Positions 31,512 through 40,426 of a DNA stretch of 64,000 bases are shown one piece after another. Origin of the DNA: Solimonas sp040754295 (GTDB taxonomy: Bacteria; Pseudomonadota; Gammaproteobacteria; Nevskiales; Nevskiaceae); NCBI GenBank assembly GCA_040754295.1, contig JBFMCQ010000013.1:1-64000 (forward strand), given 5' to 3'. The notes beneath the pieces are model-generated. The model was not told the DNA's origin, did not search any database, and saw only the letters and a list, made by a program, of their open reading frames with translations. The position numbers and the translations under genes are program-made. Position 1 is the stretch's first letter. The number at the start of each line of letters is the position of its first letter.

Positions 31512-34323
31512 AGCGTACCGCGCGCTCACGCTGCTGGCGGCGCTGGCGCTGGCCGCGTGCGGATCGAACGCGGTCAAGGATGCGGCGCCGCCGATCGGCA
31601 GGACGATCGGCAAGCTCGACGAGCCTTCGCCGGAGGTGCTGCCGATCATCCAGTCCGAGCCGATCGCCACCGACCCGTCCAAGGCGGTCGAGAACTATCG
31701 CAAGCTGCTGGAGCTGGCGCCGGACCCGGAAACCAAGGCCGAGGCGCAGCGGCGGCTCGCCGATCTGCAGGTGCAGATCGAGGACAGCCGCGGCGTCACC
31801 GAGGACACGGAGAAGTCGCTGCAGGAGGCAATCGGGCTCTACAACAAGCTGCTATACGCCGATCCGCTGAGCAAGGAGAACGACCGCATCTTCTATCAGA
31901 TGGCGCGCGCACAGCAGAACCTGGGCGAAACCGAGGCGGCGATCGACACGCTGCGCCGGCTCACCGAGCGCCATCCCGACTCGCCGCTGGTCGGCGACGC
32001 GCGCTTCCGCCGCGCCGAGCTGCTGTTCAATCTGCGGCGTTACGCCGAGGCGGAGTCCGAGTACAGGCTGGTGATGGATCTGGCCGACGCGACGCCGTTC
32101 TTCGAGCCGGCGCAGTACAAGTACGGCTGGTCGCAGTACAAGCAGTCGAAGTACGAAGAAGCCATTGCCACGTTCTTCGACGTGCTCGAGCGCGAGCTGC
32201 CGCCCGGAGAGCAGTTCGAGCCGGAGCCGGCGCTCGCCGCCGTCGCCAAGGAAAAAAGCGAGCTGGTGCGCGACTCGCTGCGCGTGATCACGCTCGCGCT
32301 GAGCACGCTCGGCGGCGGCCCGGCGCTCGGCGAGTACCTCGCCGAGCACGGCGATCCGCGCTTCGCGCCGCTGGTCTATGCCGCGCTCGGCGAGGCCTTT
32401 CTCGACAAGGAGCGCTACACCGATGCGGCCGGCGCCTATGCCGCGTTCATCGAGCGCTATCCGGCATCGCCGCACGCGCCGGCGTTCCAGTCGCACGTCA
32501 TCGCCGCATACGCCGGCGGCGGCTTCCGCGACCTGGTCATCGAGGCCAAGGAGCGCTACGCGACGACCTACGACCCCGGCGCGGCCTATTGGGGCGGCCG
32601 GCCGGCGACGCCGCAAGTCCTGGCCGAGCTGCGCACGCACCTCGACGATCTGGCCAAGCACTACCACGCGCGCGCGCAGCAGGACAAGGCGGCGAACCAG
32701 GCGGATTTCCTCGTCGCCGCACGCTGGTATCGGCGCATCATCGAGCTCTATCCGCAGGATGCGCAGCTCGCCGAGGTCAACTTCCTGCTCGGCGACGCGC
32801 TGCTCGACGGCGGGCGCACCCTCGAGGCCGCACGCGAGTACGAGCGCACCGCCTACGCCTACCCGCCGCATCGCCGCGCCGGCGAAGCCGCGCACGCCTC
32901 GGTGCTGGCGTTCCAGAAGCACGCCTCGGCGGTCGCCGCGGCCGAGCGACCGGTGGCGCTGGCCAGCGCGATCGACGCCGGCATCAAGCTCGCCGATACC
33001 TTTCCCGGCCATCCGCAGAAGTATCCGGTGCTGACGCAGGCCGCCCAGGATCTGTTCGAGCTCAAGGCCTACGACCGTGCGGTGGAGACCGCCCGGCGCG
33101 TGCTCGATGCGGAGCGCACGGTCGACGCGCGCCTGCGCCGCATCGCGTGGAGCGTCAGCGGCGACGCGCATTTCGCGCAGGCCCGCTACGCCGAAGCCGA
33201 AACCGCGTTCAGCGAGGAGCTCAAGCTCACGCCGGCGACCGCCGAGGAGCGTCCTGCGATCGTCGAGCAGCTGGCGGTGTCGATCTACAAGCAGGGCGAG
33301 GCCGCACGCAGCCAGAACGATCTGAAGACCGCCGCGTTCCACTTCCTGCGCGTGGGCAGGATCACGCCGGAATCGAAGATCCGCGCGACCGCCGAGTACG
33401 ACGGTGCCGCCGCGCTGATCGCGCTGGAAGACTGGGGCAATGCCGCGCGCGTGCTCGAAGGCTTTCGCACGCTGTTCCCGGGCCACGAGCTGGAAGCCGA
33501 CGTCGACAAGAAGCTTGCCGTCGCCTATCAGCGTGACGGCAAGCCGCTGGAAGCCGCGCGCGCCTACACGCGCATCGCCGGGCGCGACAGCGAGACCGCC
33601 GAGATCCGCCGCGAGGCCGCTTGGCTCGCCGCGAGCCTGTTCGACGAAGGCCAGTCGCCGGCCGAGGCCGCGTCCGCCTACGAGCGCTACGTGCGGAGCT
33701 TCCCGAGGCCGCTCGATCGCGCGCTCGACGCGCGCGCCCGGCTGGTCGAGTACGCGCGTGCCAACGGCAACCGCGAGCAGCTGAGCTACTGGCAGCGCGA
33801 GCTGGTCAGCGCCGACGAAACCGCCGGCGCCGAGCGCTCACCGCGCTCGCGCGCGCTGGCCGCGCAGGCGAGCCTCGATCTCGGCCGCATGGCCGCCGCC
33901 GACGCCCGCGCGATACGCCTGGCGCTGCCGATCGAGCGCAGCCTGCCGCGCAAGAAGCAGGCGATGGAGGAAGCGATCCGCTGGCTCGACAAGGCCGCCG
34001 GCTACGGCTTCGTCGAGACGACGACGGCGGCGACTTACGAGCTTGCCAGCGTCTACCAGGCCTTCGGCCGCGCGCTGCTGGAGTCGGAGCGCCCGCGCAA
34101 CCTGCGCGATCTGGAGCTGGAGCAGTACGACCTGCTGCTCGAAGAGCAGGCCTATCCGTTCGAGGAGCAGGCGATCGCAGCACACGAAACCAACCTGCGT
34201 CGCATCAGAAGCGGCGTCTACGACCAGTGGGTCGCGAGCAGCGCACGTGCGCTGGCCGAGCTGGTGCCGGCGCGCTACGGCAAGCGCGAGCAGGGTGAGG
34301 ACCGTTATGAAGCACTCGACTGA
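31501..34323 (+). CDS. large TPR lipoprotein of Agl/Glt-like cluster
   Basis: A 940-residue lipoprotein (signal LTLLAALALAACGS, lipobox LAAC) made almost wholly of TPR/YfiO-like repeats, for example QNLGETEAAIDTLRRLTERH, RYAEAESEYRLVMDLADATP and RYTDAAGAYAAFIERYPASP. Such a length of TPR solenoid suggests a large periplasmic scaffold tethered to the outer membrane, comparable in role to the TPR proteins of the Myxococcus Glt complex. It overlaps the previous gene by 11 bases and the next by 17. Confidence 0.88.
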   Translation: MTSKAYRALTLLAALALAACGSNAVKDAAPPIGRTIGKLDEPSPEVLPIIQSEPIATDPSKAVENYRKLLELAPDPETKAEAQRRLADLQVQIEDSRGVTEDTEKSLQEAIGLYNKLLYADPLSKENDRIFYQMARAQQNLGETEAAIDTLRRLTERHPDSPLVGDARFRRAELLFNLRRYAEAESEYRLVMDLADATPFFEPAQYKYGWSQYKQSKYEEAIATFFDVLERELPPGEQFEPEPALAAVAKEKSELVRDSLRVITLALSTLGGGPALGEYLAEHGDPRFAPLVYAALGEAFLDKERYTDAAGAYAAFIERYPASPHAPAFQSHVIAAYAGGGFRDLVIEAKERYATTYDPGAAYWGGRPATPQVLAELRTHLDDLAKHYHARAQQDKAANQADFLVAARWYRRIIELYPQDAQLAEVNFLLGDALLDGGRTLEAAREYERTAYAYPPHRRAGEAAHASVLAFQKHASAVAAAERPVALASAIDAGIKLADTFPGHPQKYPVLTQAAQDLFELKAYDRAVETARRVLDAERTVDARLRRIAWSVSGDAHFAQARYAEAETAFSEELKLTPATAEERPAIVEQLAVSIYKQGEAARSQNDLKTAAFHFLRVGRITPESKIRATAEYDGAAALIALEDWGNAARVLEGFRTLFPGHELEADVDKKLAVAYQRDGKPLEAARAYTRIAGRDSETAEIRREAAWLAASLFDEGQSPAEAASAYERYVRSFPRPLDRALDARARLVEYARANGNREQLSYWQRELVSADETAGAERSPRSRALAAQASLDLGRMAAADARAIRLALPIERSLPRKKQAMEEAIRWLDKAAGYGFVETTTAATYELASVYQAFGRALLESERPRNLRDLELEQYDLLLEEQAYPFEEQAIAAHETNLRRIRSGVYDQWVASSARALAELVPARYGKREQGEDRYEALD

Positions 34324-34993
34324 ACGCATGCGCACGCTGATCCGCGCGCTGCTGCTGGCCGCCGCCGGCACGCTCGCGGCCTGCGGCGCGTTTCAGGAAA
34401 AGCCCGAGCGGCCCGAGCCACCGGCCGCGCCGCCGCCGGCGCCGGCGCCCACGCCGGATAAGGGCGATCCCCAAGACCGCTTCGATGCGGCGATGGCGCT
34501 ATGGCAGCAGAACCAGATCGCCGAGGCCGAATCTGCCTTCGTGAGCCTGGTCCAGGACTTCCCGCAGCACTCGGGGCCGTGGACCAATCTGGGCATTCTC
34601 TACGCCAGGTCGAACCGCCGGGCGCAGGCGATCGGCGCGCTGACCAAGGCAGTGAGCCTCAATCCGCAGAACAAGGTCGCGTTCAACTGGCTGGGCATCC
34701 TGCACCGCGAGGCCGGCGACCTCAACCGCGCGCGGCTGTCCTACGAAAAAGCCCTGCAGCTCGATCCGGACTACGCACTGGCGCACTACAACCTCGCGAT
34801 CCTGCTCGACGCGCACCTGAAGCAGCCGGCCGAGGCGCTGCCGCATTATCGCGCCTACCGGAGCGCCGGCCACGAGGACGAGCTGCGCGTGCTGGCGTGG
34901 ATCGCGGCGATCGAAGCGGCGACGAAGCCGGCGACGCCCGCCCCGGCGCCGCCGCCGGTGGGCAGCGCGCCGCAGACGGAGCAGACGCCATGA
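34307..34993 (+). CDS. small TPR lipoprotein of Agl/Glt-like cluster
   Basis: A 228-residue protein from ATG 34307, which has GTGAGG six bases upstream; ATG 34328 seven codons later would also start a lipoprotein signal (RALLLAAAGTLAACG, lipobox LAAC). A Pro-rich linker (about 25-50) precedes at least three TPRs, including WTNLGILYARSNRRAQAIGA, FNWLGILHREAGDLNRARLS and YALAHYNLAILLDAHLKQ. The C-terminus is Pro/Ala-rich. It ends with an ATGA overlap into the next gene. Confidence 0.86.
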   Translation: MKHSTERMRTLIRALLLAAAGTLAACGAFQEKPERPEPPAAPPPAPAPTPDKGDPQDRFDAAMALWQQNQIAEAESAFVSLVQDFPQHSGPWTNLGILYARSNRRAQAIGALTKAVSLNPQNKVAFNWLGILHREAGDLNRARLSYEKALQLDPDYALAHYNLAILLDAHLKQPAEALPHYRAYRSAGHEDELRVLAWIAAIEAATKPATPAPAPPPVGSAPQTEQTP

Positions 34994-35349
34994 ACAGAGC
35001 GCTGATCGGCAGCGCCCTCACGCTCGCTATACTTGCCGCCATCGCGCCGGTGGGCGCGCAGGACGAGATGCCCGCCGTAGGCTCGATGGCGGAGCCTGCC
35101 GAGCAGCGTGCCCCGATAGAGCAGCAGGCAGGGACGACGATCATCGGCGAGCGCGAGTCCCCGATCGGCCTCTACATCATGCCGTGGCGCGAGGCGCGTC
35201 CCGAAGCCGACATGGATCGGCCGGCACGCCTGCTGCAGGAAGACCTGCAGCCGCTGGACGAGGATGTGTTCGTGCGCCAGATCGAGTACCACGACGCCTT
35301 GAGCGATGCGCTGAAGCAGAAGGGCCTCGTGACGCCGGGCGGCCGTTGA
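34990..35349 (+). CDS. small exported protein of Agl/Glt-like cluster
   Basis: A 119-residue protein with a signal peptide (LIGSALTLAILAAIAPVGAQ) and an acidic mature part containing GERESPIGLYIMPWREARPE. The latter looks like a conserved core, with a C-terminal ALKQKGLV helix. No family is recognised. It is coupled to the upstream TPR gene by ATGA and lies 62 bases before the channel gene, so it is probably a periplasmic accessory of the same system. Confidence 0.75.
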   Translation: MNRALIGSALTLAILAAIAPVGAQDEMPAVGSMAEPAEQRAPIEQQAGTTIIGERESPIGLYIMPWREARPEADMDRPARLLQEDLQPLDEDVFVRQIEYHDALSDALKQKGLVTPGGR

Positions 35350-35411
35350 CCCACCGGTTGCGCTGCCCGAAATGAATTTATCGACTTGTCGAAACACAGA
35401 GGGGTTGACCC

Positions 35412-36044
35412 ATGGAGTTCTTTGCCACCGTCCTCCGCTTTTTCCAGAGCGGCGGCGCGTTCATGTACCCGATCCTGATCGTCATGATCATCGGCCTTGC
35501 GATCGCGGTGGAGCGCGCCTTGTATCTGCGCCGTGCCAACGCCGAAAACCGTGAGCTGTGGACCAACCTGCTGCCGCTGCTCAATCAGGGCAGGCACGAC
35601 TCGGCCGAACGGCTCGCCGCGGAATCGGAAACGGCGATCGGCCGCGTGCTCGGCTTCGGCCTGGCCCGTGCGCGCAGCAACGCGACGCGCAGCGAGATCG
35701 AGATGGCGATGGAAGAGAGCATCATGGAAGTGACGCCGCTGCTCGAGCGGCGCACGCACTACCTCGCGACCTTCGCCAACATCGCGACGCTGCTCGGCCT
35801 GCTCGGCACGATCATCGGCCTGATCCAGGGCTTCAACGCGGTCGCCAACGTCAACCCGGCGGAGAAAGCCAACCTGCTGTCGGCGTCGATCTCGGTAGCC
35901 ATGAACACGACCGCCTTCGGCCTGATGGTCGCGATCCCGCTGCTGCTGGCGCACGCCTGGCTGCAGTCCAAGGCCAACGACCTGATCGACAGCGTCGAGA
36001 TGGCGGCGATCAAGTTCCTCAACAGTCTCGGACTGAAGGGCTGA
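35412..36044 (+). CDS. MotA/TolQ/ExbB-type proton channel (AglR-like)
   Basis: A 210-residue TolQ/ExbB family protein with three membrane spans: FMYPILIVMIIGLAIAVERA near the N-terminus, and two in the C-terminal half (FANIATLLGLLGTIIGLIQG and AMNTTAFGLMVAIPLLLAHA). The LLGTIIGLIQGF and NTTAFGLMVAIP stretches are the family signature. With the two ExbD-like proteins it should form a proton-driven motor in the inner membrane. A GAGGGG ribosome-binding site precedes the start. Confidence 0.94.
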   Translation: MEFFATVLRFFQSGGAFMYPILIVMIIGLAIAVERALYLRRANAENRELWTNLLPLLNQGRHDSAERLAAESETAIGRVLGFGLARARSNATRSEIEMAMEESIMEVTPLLERRTHYLATFANIATLLGLLGTIIGLIQGFNAVANVNPAEKANLLSASISVAMNTTAFGLMVAIPLLLAHAWLQSKANDLIDSVEMAAIKFLNSLGLKG

Positions 36045-36053
36045 GGCCGGCCC

Positions 36054-36551
36054 ATGTTCGCCCGCATGCGCCGTGCGCGCCGCCAGGAGGCGGCTGATCT
36101 CAACATCACGGCCTTTCTCAACCTGATGGTCGCACTGGTGCCGTTCCTGCTGATCACGGCGGTGTTCACGCAGCTGACGATCAAGGAGCTGGATTTGCCG
36201 GATACGTCGCGCCAGCAAGCGCCGCCCGACGACCGGCCGCGCGGGCTGTCCGTCGTCGTCCGCGAGAGCGGCCTGACGCTGCTGGACTCCGGCCAGACGG
36301 TGAACAGCTGGCCGCGCGGCGAAGCCGGCTACAGCTACGCGGCGCTCGGGCAGACGCTCGCCGAAATCAAGAACCGCAATCCCGCGGAAGACCGCATCAC
36401 GCTGCTGCTCGAACCGGGCATCGCCTACGACGTGCTGATCCAGGTGATGGACACCGTGCACTACCTGCCGGCCGCGCGCGAAGGCGTCCTCGTCGACATG
36501 TACCCGCAGATCTCGATCGGCGATGCACCACCGCTGGAGGTGGCGCCATGA
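36054..36551 (+). CDS. ExbD/TolR-like subunit 1, Asn in place of proton-relay Asp
   Basis: A 165-residue ExbD-family protein with one membrane span at about 18-40 (LNITAFLNLMVALVPFLLIT) and a periplasmic domain. In ExbD/TolR the span carries a conserved Asp needed for proton flow; here the aligned residue is Asn23 (AFLNLM), while the next gene retains Asp. The protein may be a structural partner within a mixed ExbD dimer. It follows the channel gene by 9 bases and overlaps the next by four (ATGA). Confidence 0.88.
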   Translation: MFARMRRARRQEAADLNITAFLNLMVALVPFLLITAVFTQLTIKELDLPDTSRQQAPPDDRPRGLSVVVRESGLTLLDSGQTVNSWPRGEAGYSYAALGQTLAEIKNRNPAEDRITLLLEPGIAYDVLIQVMDTVHYLPAAREGVLVDMYPQISIGDAPPLEVAP

Positions 36552-37060
36552 TCCGCGCCCATACCCTGCGCACGCAGCGCCTGGAACGCCGGCGCAAGCG
36601 CAATCGTCCGGGCGCGCTGAGCCTGACCTCGCTGATGGACATCTTCACGATCCTGGTGTTCTTCCTGCTCGTGAACTCGTCGCAGGTCGAAGTGCTGCCC
36701 AACCCGCGGTCGCTCGCGCTGCCGGAATCCGTCGCCGTCCAGGGGCCGCGCGAGACCGTGCTGCTGACGGTGACGCGCGAGCAGATCCTGGTGAACAACG
36801 AGCCGGTCATGAGCCTCGACGAGGCGCGGAACACGACCGGTAATGTGCTCGCACCGCTGAAGTCGCGCCTGCTGCAGGAAGGGTTGATGCAGGTCGTCGG
36901 TGCCGACGCCGGCGCGGTCACGCGCGGCGAGATCAACATCATGGCCGACAAGGACATTCCGTATCAGCTGATCAAGAAGGTCATGGCGACCTGCACCGAG
37001 GCGCGCTTCGCCAGGATTTCGCTCGCGGTCGCGCACCGCGAAGCCGGAGGCGGCGCATGA
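36548..37060 (+). CDS. ExbD/TolR-like subunit 2
   Basis: A 170-residue ExbD-family protein with a basic N-terminus and a membrane span at about 27-46 (LTSLMDIFTILVFFLLVNSS) that keeps the proton-relay Asp31. The periplasmic domain has the ADKDIPYQLIKKVMATC segment typical of ExbD. With the TolQ-like channel it should convert proton flow into motion of the TonB-like protein encoded next. Overlaps both neighbours by four bases. Confidence 0.92.
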   Translation: MIRAHTLRTQRLERRRKRNRPGALSLTSLMDIFTILVFFLLVNSSQVEVLPNPRSLALPESVAVQGPRETVLLTVTREQILVNNEPVMSLDEARNTTGNVLAPLKSRLLQEGLMQVVGADAGAVTRGEINIMADKDIPYQLIKKVMATCTEARFARISLAVAHREAGGGA

Positions 37061-38040
37061 GTCCCGGCGGCATCCAGTGGCAAAGCTGGGACCTGGCGGC
37101 CGAGTCCGACCGCCGCTTCCGGCGTCTGGTGATCATCGTCGGCATCCCGCTGCTGATCATCGGCCTCGTCATCCCCTTCCTCGAACTCGTCGGCCTGACG
37201 CGCGGCGGCGGCACGCTGGCCGGCACGCGCTACGTCGAGCTGCTGCCGGAGCAGGAGGCGCCGGTGGCCGAGAAAGTCGAGGAGCCGCAGCCGGCCGAAG
37301 AGGAGCAGCCCGAGCCGGAAGAGCCCAAGGCCGCCCCGGAACCGAAGCCCGAGCCCAGGCCGGAACCGCCAGCGGAGGTCGTGCAGCAGCGCACCGTCGA
37401 GCGTGCGCGCGAGACGGCTTCGCGCTCGGGCGTCATGGCCTTTGCCGACCAGCTGCAGGCGCTGCATTCCGGCGCGGCCGCGATCCAGCGGCCGGACCGG
37501 GCGCTTGAGTCGATCGACAGCGCCGGCGGTGGCGGCGGTGCCGCACAGAGCGCGGATAGCGAGTTGTTCGACCAGTCCGCGTCGCGTGCCTCGGGCGGCA
37601 TCGGCACGCCGACCGGTACCGGCGCAACGCGCCGCGCGCAGTCCGGGACCGGACTCGGCCAGCGCCGGACCACGGTCGTGGAGAGCCCGGTCGGCTTCGG
37701 CCAGGACCGCAGCCGTCCCGGTCAGGGCGGCGACAGTCTCATCGCCGGGCGCACGCTCGAGGAGATCCAGCTCGTCTTCGATCGCAACAAGGGCGCGATC
37801 ACGACGATCTACAACCGCGCCGCGCGCGAGAACCCGAACCTGGGTGCCGGCAAGATCGTCATCAGCCTGACCATTGCGCCCAACGGCGCGGTGACCGAGT
37901 GCAAGCTCGTCTCCAGCACGTTCAACGACCCGGAGCTCGAGCGCAAGATCGTGCAGCGCGTACTGCTGATGAACTTCGGCGCCAAGGACGTGCCGCCGTA
38001 CACTTACCCGAACTACCCGATCCACTTCCTGCCGTCGTAG
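37057..38040 (+). CDS. TonB-like AgmX/PglI C-terminal domain protein (GltG/J-like)
   Basis: A 327-residue protein with one membrane span at about 23-46 (LVIIVGIPLLIIGLVIPFLE), an acidic Pro/Glu linker (about 66-112), a Gly/Ser-rich middle and a C-terminal AgmX/PglI domain. The domain shows IYNRAARENPNLGAGKIV, SLTIAPNGAVTECKLVSST and LERKIVQRVLLMNFG. It is TonB-like in layout and would reach across the periplasm, powered by the TolQ/ExbD proteins. It is the last gene of the cluster and is followed by a repeat element that may terminate transcription. Confidence 0.88.
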   Translation: MSPGGIQWQSWDLAAESDRRFRRLVIIVGIPLLIIGLVIPFLELVGLTRGGGTLAGTRYVELLPEQEAPVAEKVEEPQPAEEEQPEPEEPKAAPEPKPEPRPEPPAEVVQQRTVERARETASRSGVMAFADQLQALHSGAAAIQRPDRALESIDSAGGGGGAAQSADSELFDQSASRASGGIGTPTGTGATRRAQSGTGLGQRRTTVVESPVGFGQDRSRPGQGGDSLIAGRTLEEIQLVFDRNKGAITTIYNRAARENPNLGAGKIVISLTIAPNGAVTECKLVSSTFNDPELERKIVQRVLLMNFGAKDVPPYTYPNYPIHFLPS

Positions 38041-38042
38041 AA

Positions 38043-38160
38043 GCAGTTTCCAGTTGAAAGTTTCCGGTTTCCAGAGAAAAGCAGTTTCCAGTTGAAAGTT
38101 TCCGGTTTCCAGAGAAAAGCCTTCGTGACTGGAAACTGGAAACTTTGAACTGGAAACTTT
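38043..38160. repeat. tandem 38-mer duplication plus inverted GGAAACT repeat
   Basis: Two identical 38-bp units (38043-38080 and 38081-38118) are followed by an inverted arm: AAAGTTTCCGGTTTCCAG at 38095-38112 pairs with 38129-38146 at 17 of 18 positions, and one more GGAAACTTT copy ends at 38160. It lies between the motor cluster and fabI. The hairpin could act as a terminator or RNA-stability element. It is clearly related to the 27523-27598 element. Confidence 0.93.
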
Positions 38161-38190
38161 CGCCTGCCACAGCACCACGGAGTACGACAC

Positions 38191-38976
38191 ATGGGGTTTC
38201 TCTCAGGCAAGAAAGCACTGATCACCGGCGTCGCCAGCGATCGCTCGATCGCGACCGGCATCGCCGAGGCGTTTCACCGCGAGGGCGCCGAGCTGGCGTT
38301 CACCTATCAGAACGATCGCCTGAAGTCGCGTGTCGAGGAGTTCGCTGCGAGCGTCGGCTCGAAGCTCGTGCTGCCGCTCGACGTCGCCGAGGATCGCCAG
38401 ATCGACGAGCTCGTGGCCGAGCTGAACAAGGCCTGGGGTGCGCTCGACGTGCTGGTGCATTCGATCGGCTTCGCGCCGCGCGAGCAGCTCGCCGGCAAGT
38501 ATCTCGACGCAGTCACGCGCGAGGGCTTTCGCATCGCGCACGATATCTCCAGCTACTCGTTCGCCGCGCTCGGCAAGGCGGCGCGTCCGCTGATGCGCGG
38601 ACGCGCGGCGTCGATGCTCACCCTCACCTATCTGGGCGCGGTGCGTGCCGTGCCGATGTACAACGTCATGGGTCCGGCGAAGGCCTCGCTCGAAGCCAAC
38701 GTGCGCTTCATGGCCGCGGACCTGGGTGAGGAAGGCATCCGCGTCAACGGCATCTCGGCCGGTCCGATCAAGACCCTCGCCGCCGCCGGCATCAGCGGCT
38801 TTCGCAGCATGCTGTCGATGGCGGAGAAAGCCGCGCCGCTCAGGCGCAACGTGACGATCGAGGAAGTCGGCAACGCGGCCGCGTTCCTGTCCTCCGACCT
38901 CGCCTCCGGCATCACCGGCGAGATCCTTTATGTCGACGCCGGCTATAACATCGTCGGCATGTCGTTCGGCGAGTAG
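38191..38976 (+). CDS. fabI: enoyl-ACP reductase FabI
   Basis: A 261-residue SDR-fold enoyl-ACP reductase [NADH] completing each fatty-acid elongation cycle. GVASDRSIATGIA binds the cofactor, and the catalytic pair Tyr157/Lys164 lies in MYNVMGPAKA with Tyr147 in TYLGA, one residue offset from E. coli FabI (Tyr146, Tyr156, Lys163). The length is normal. It is a single gene between the motor cluster and the convergent symporter. Confidence 0.97.
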   Translation: MGFLSGKKALITGVASDRSIATGIAEAFHREGAELAFTYQNDRLKSRVEEFAASVGSKLVLPLDVAEDRQIDELVAELNKAWGALDVLVHSIGFAPREQLAGKYLDAVTREGFRIAHDISSYSFAALGKAARPLMRGRAASMLTLTYLGAVRAVPMYNVMGPAKASLEANVRFMAADLGEEGIRVNGISAGPIKTLAAAGISGFRSMLSMAEKAAPLRRNVTIEEVGNAAAFLSSDLASGITGEILYVDAGYNIVGMSFGE

Positions 38977-39029
38977 CCGGACGCGTCCTGCACCGAGGAG
39001 GACGCAGAGAGCGCAGGGAGGCGTCGGCC

Positions 39030-40322
39030 TTACGTTTCCTTTGTCCGTGCGGCCTCTGCGTTCTCCGCGATGAATTCCGCACGCTCCCGTGCTTCGGGCT
39101 CGATCTCGTTTTCGAGCTTCGCGATGATCAGCGCGCCGGTCGCGTCGCCGAAGACGTTGACCGCCGTGCGGCACATGTCGAGGATGCGGTCGACCGCGAG
39201 GATCAGCCCGACGCCTTCGAGCGGCAGGCCGACGGCGGTCAGGATCACGGTGATCGCAACCAGGCTCGCCGAGGGGATCCCGGCGACACCGACCGAGGTC
39301 AGCAACGCGAGCGCGACGACGACGAACTGCGAGACGAAGCTGAGCTCCAGCCCGTAAGCCTGCGCGATGAACAGCGCCGCGGCGCATTCGTAGAGCGCGG
39401 TGCCGTTCATGTTCACCGTTGCGCCGAGCGGCAGGACGAACCCGGAAACGCGGTCGGCGACGCCGGCGCGCTTGACGCACTGGAAGGTCACCGGCAGCGT
39501 CGCCGCGGACGAGCTGGTGGAGAACGCGGTCAGCAGCGCCGGCGCCGACAGGCGCAGATGCCGGATCGGATCGAGGCCCGCGAGCTTCACCAGCAACGGC
39601 AGCACGACGAAGGTCTGGAGCAGCAGCGCGCCGAGCACGCTGAAGAAGAACAGCAGCAGCGGCGCCAGCGCCGACCAGCCGGTCTGCGCGACGGTCTTGG
39701 CGACCAGCGCGAACACGCCCAGCGGCGCGAACTTCATGACCCAGCCGGTGATGCGGATCATCACCTCGTAAAGTCCCGACCAGAAGCTGCGCTGCGTCTG
39801 CGCCAGATCGGCCGGCAGGCGCGCCGCGAAGTAGCCGAACAGCAGGCTGAAGAAGATCAGCGCGAGCATCTCGTCGTCGACGGCCGCCTGCATCAGATTC
39901 GGCGGCACCATGCGCAACAGCACGCCGACGATGTCGCCGCCGCCCCGCCCCTCGACTTTCTCCAGCACGGCGTCGGTATTGGCCGCGAGGCCGAGCCGCT
40001 CGCCGGCCGGTTCGCCGTCGATGACTCCGGGCTGCACGAGATTGATCACGGCCAATCCGATCAGGATCGAGATCAGCGTCGTCGCCGCGAAGTAGACCGC
40101 GGTCTTCAAGCCGATGCGGCCCAGCTCGGCGCTGGCGCCGATACCCAGGATCGCGTGGATCATCGCGCCAACGATCAGCGGCACGATGAGCATGCGCAGC
40201 GCGTTGAGGAACAGCGTGCCGAGGAAGCCGGTCGTCTCGATGAACCAGGCCGCCTCGCCGATCAGGCTGCCCGCAGCGACCGCCAGAATCAGTGCGATCG
40301 CGATCTGCCAATGCAGCTTCAT
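39030..40322 (-). CDS. dicarboxylate/amino acid:cation symporter (DAACS)
   Basis: A 430-residue polytopic inner-membrane transporter of the GltP/GltT/DctA family. The re-entrant loop signature TAFSTSSSAATLPVT, the NMNGTALYEC substrate/cation motif and GIPSASLVAITVIL are all present. It should take up glutamate, aspartate or C4-dicarboxylates with Na+ or H+; the sequence does not settle which. The C-terminus is charged (ENEIEPEARERAEF). It is transcribed alone after ppiD, separated by that gene's terminator. Confidence 0.94.
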   Translation of the reverse strand: MKLHWQIAIALILAVAAGSLIGEAAWFIETTGFLGTLFLNALRMLIVPLIVGAMIHAILGIGASAELGRIGLKTAVYFAATTLISILIGLAVINLVQPGVIDGEPAGERLGLAANTDAVLEKVEGRGGGDIVGVLLRMVPPNLMQAAVDDEMLALIFFSLLFGYFAARLPADLAQTQRSFWSGLYEVMIRITGWVMKFAPLGVFALVAKTVAQTGWSALAPLLLFFFSVLGALLLQTFVVLPLLVKLAGLDPIRHLRLSAPALLTAFSTSSSAATLPVTFQCVKRAGVADRVSGFVLPLGATVNMNGTALYECAAALFIAQAYGLELSFVSQFVVVALALLTSVGVAGIPSASLVAITVILTAVGLPLEGVGLILAVDRILDMCRTAVNVFGDATGALIIAKLENEIEPEARERAEFIAENAEAARTKET

Positions 40323-40347
40323 GGGCCTCCCTCAAGGCTCGATCGAG

Positions 40348-40390
40348 GAAAAAGAAAAGCCGTTCGGGTCCGATTGAACCACGAACGGCT
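40348..40390 (-). terminator. intrinsic terminator after ppiD
   Basis: CGAACGGCT/AGCCGTTCG form a perfect 9-bp stem (40358-40366 with 40382-40390) with a 15-base loop. On the minus strand the stem is followed by TTTTCTTTTT, as expected for Rho-independent termination of the ppiD transcript before the symporter gene. Confidence 0.8.
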
Positions 40391-40426
40391 CGTCCGCGGC
40401 CATTCGACCGCGCAGGATGCCTCGGA

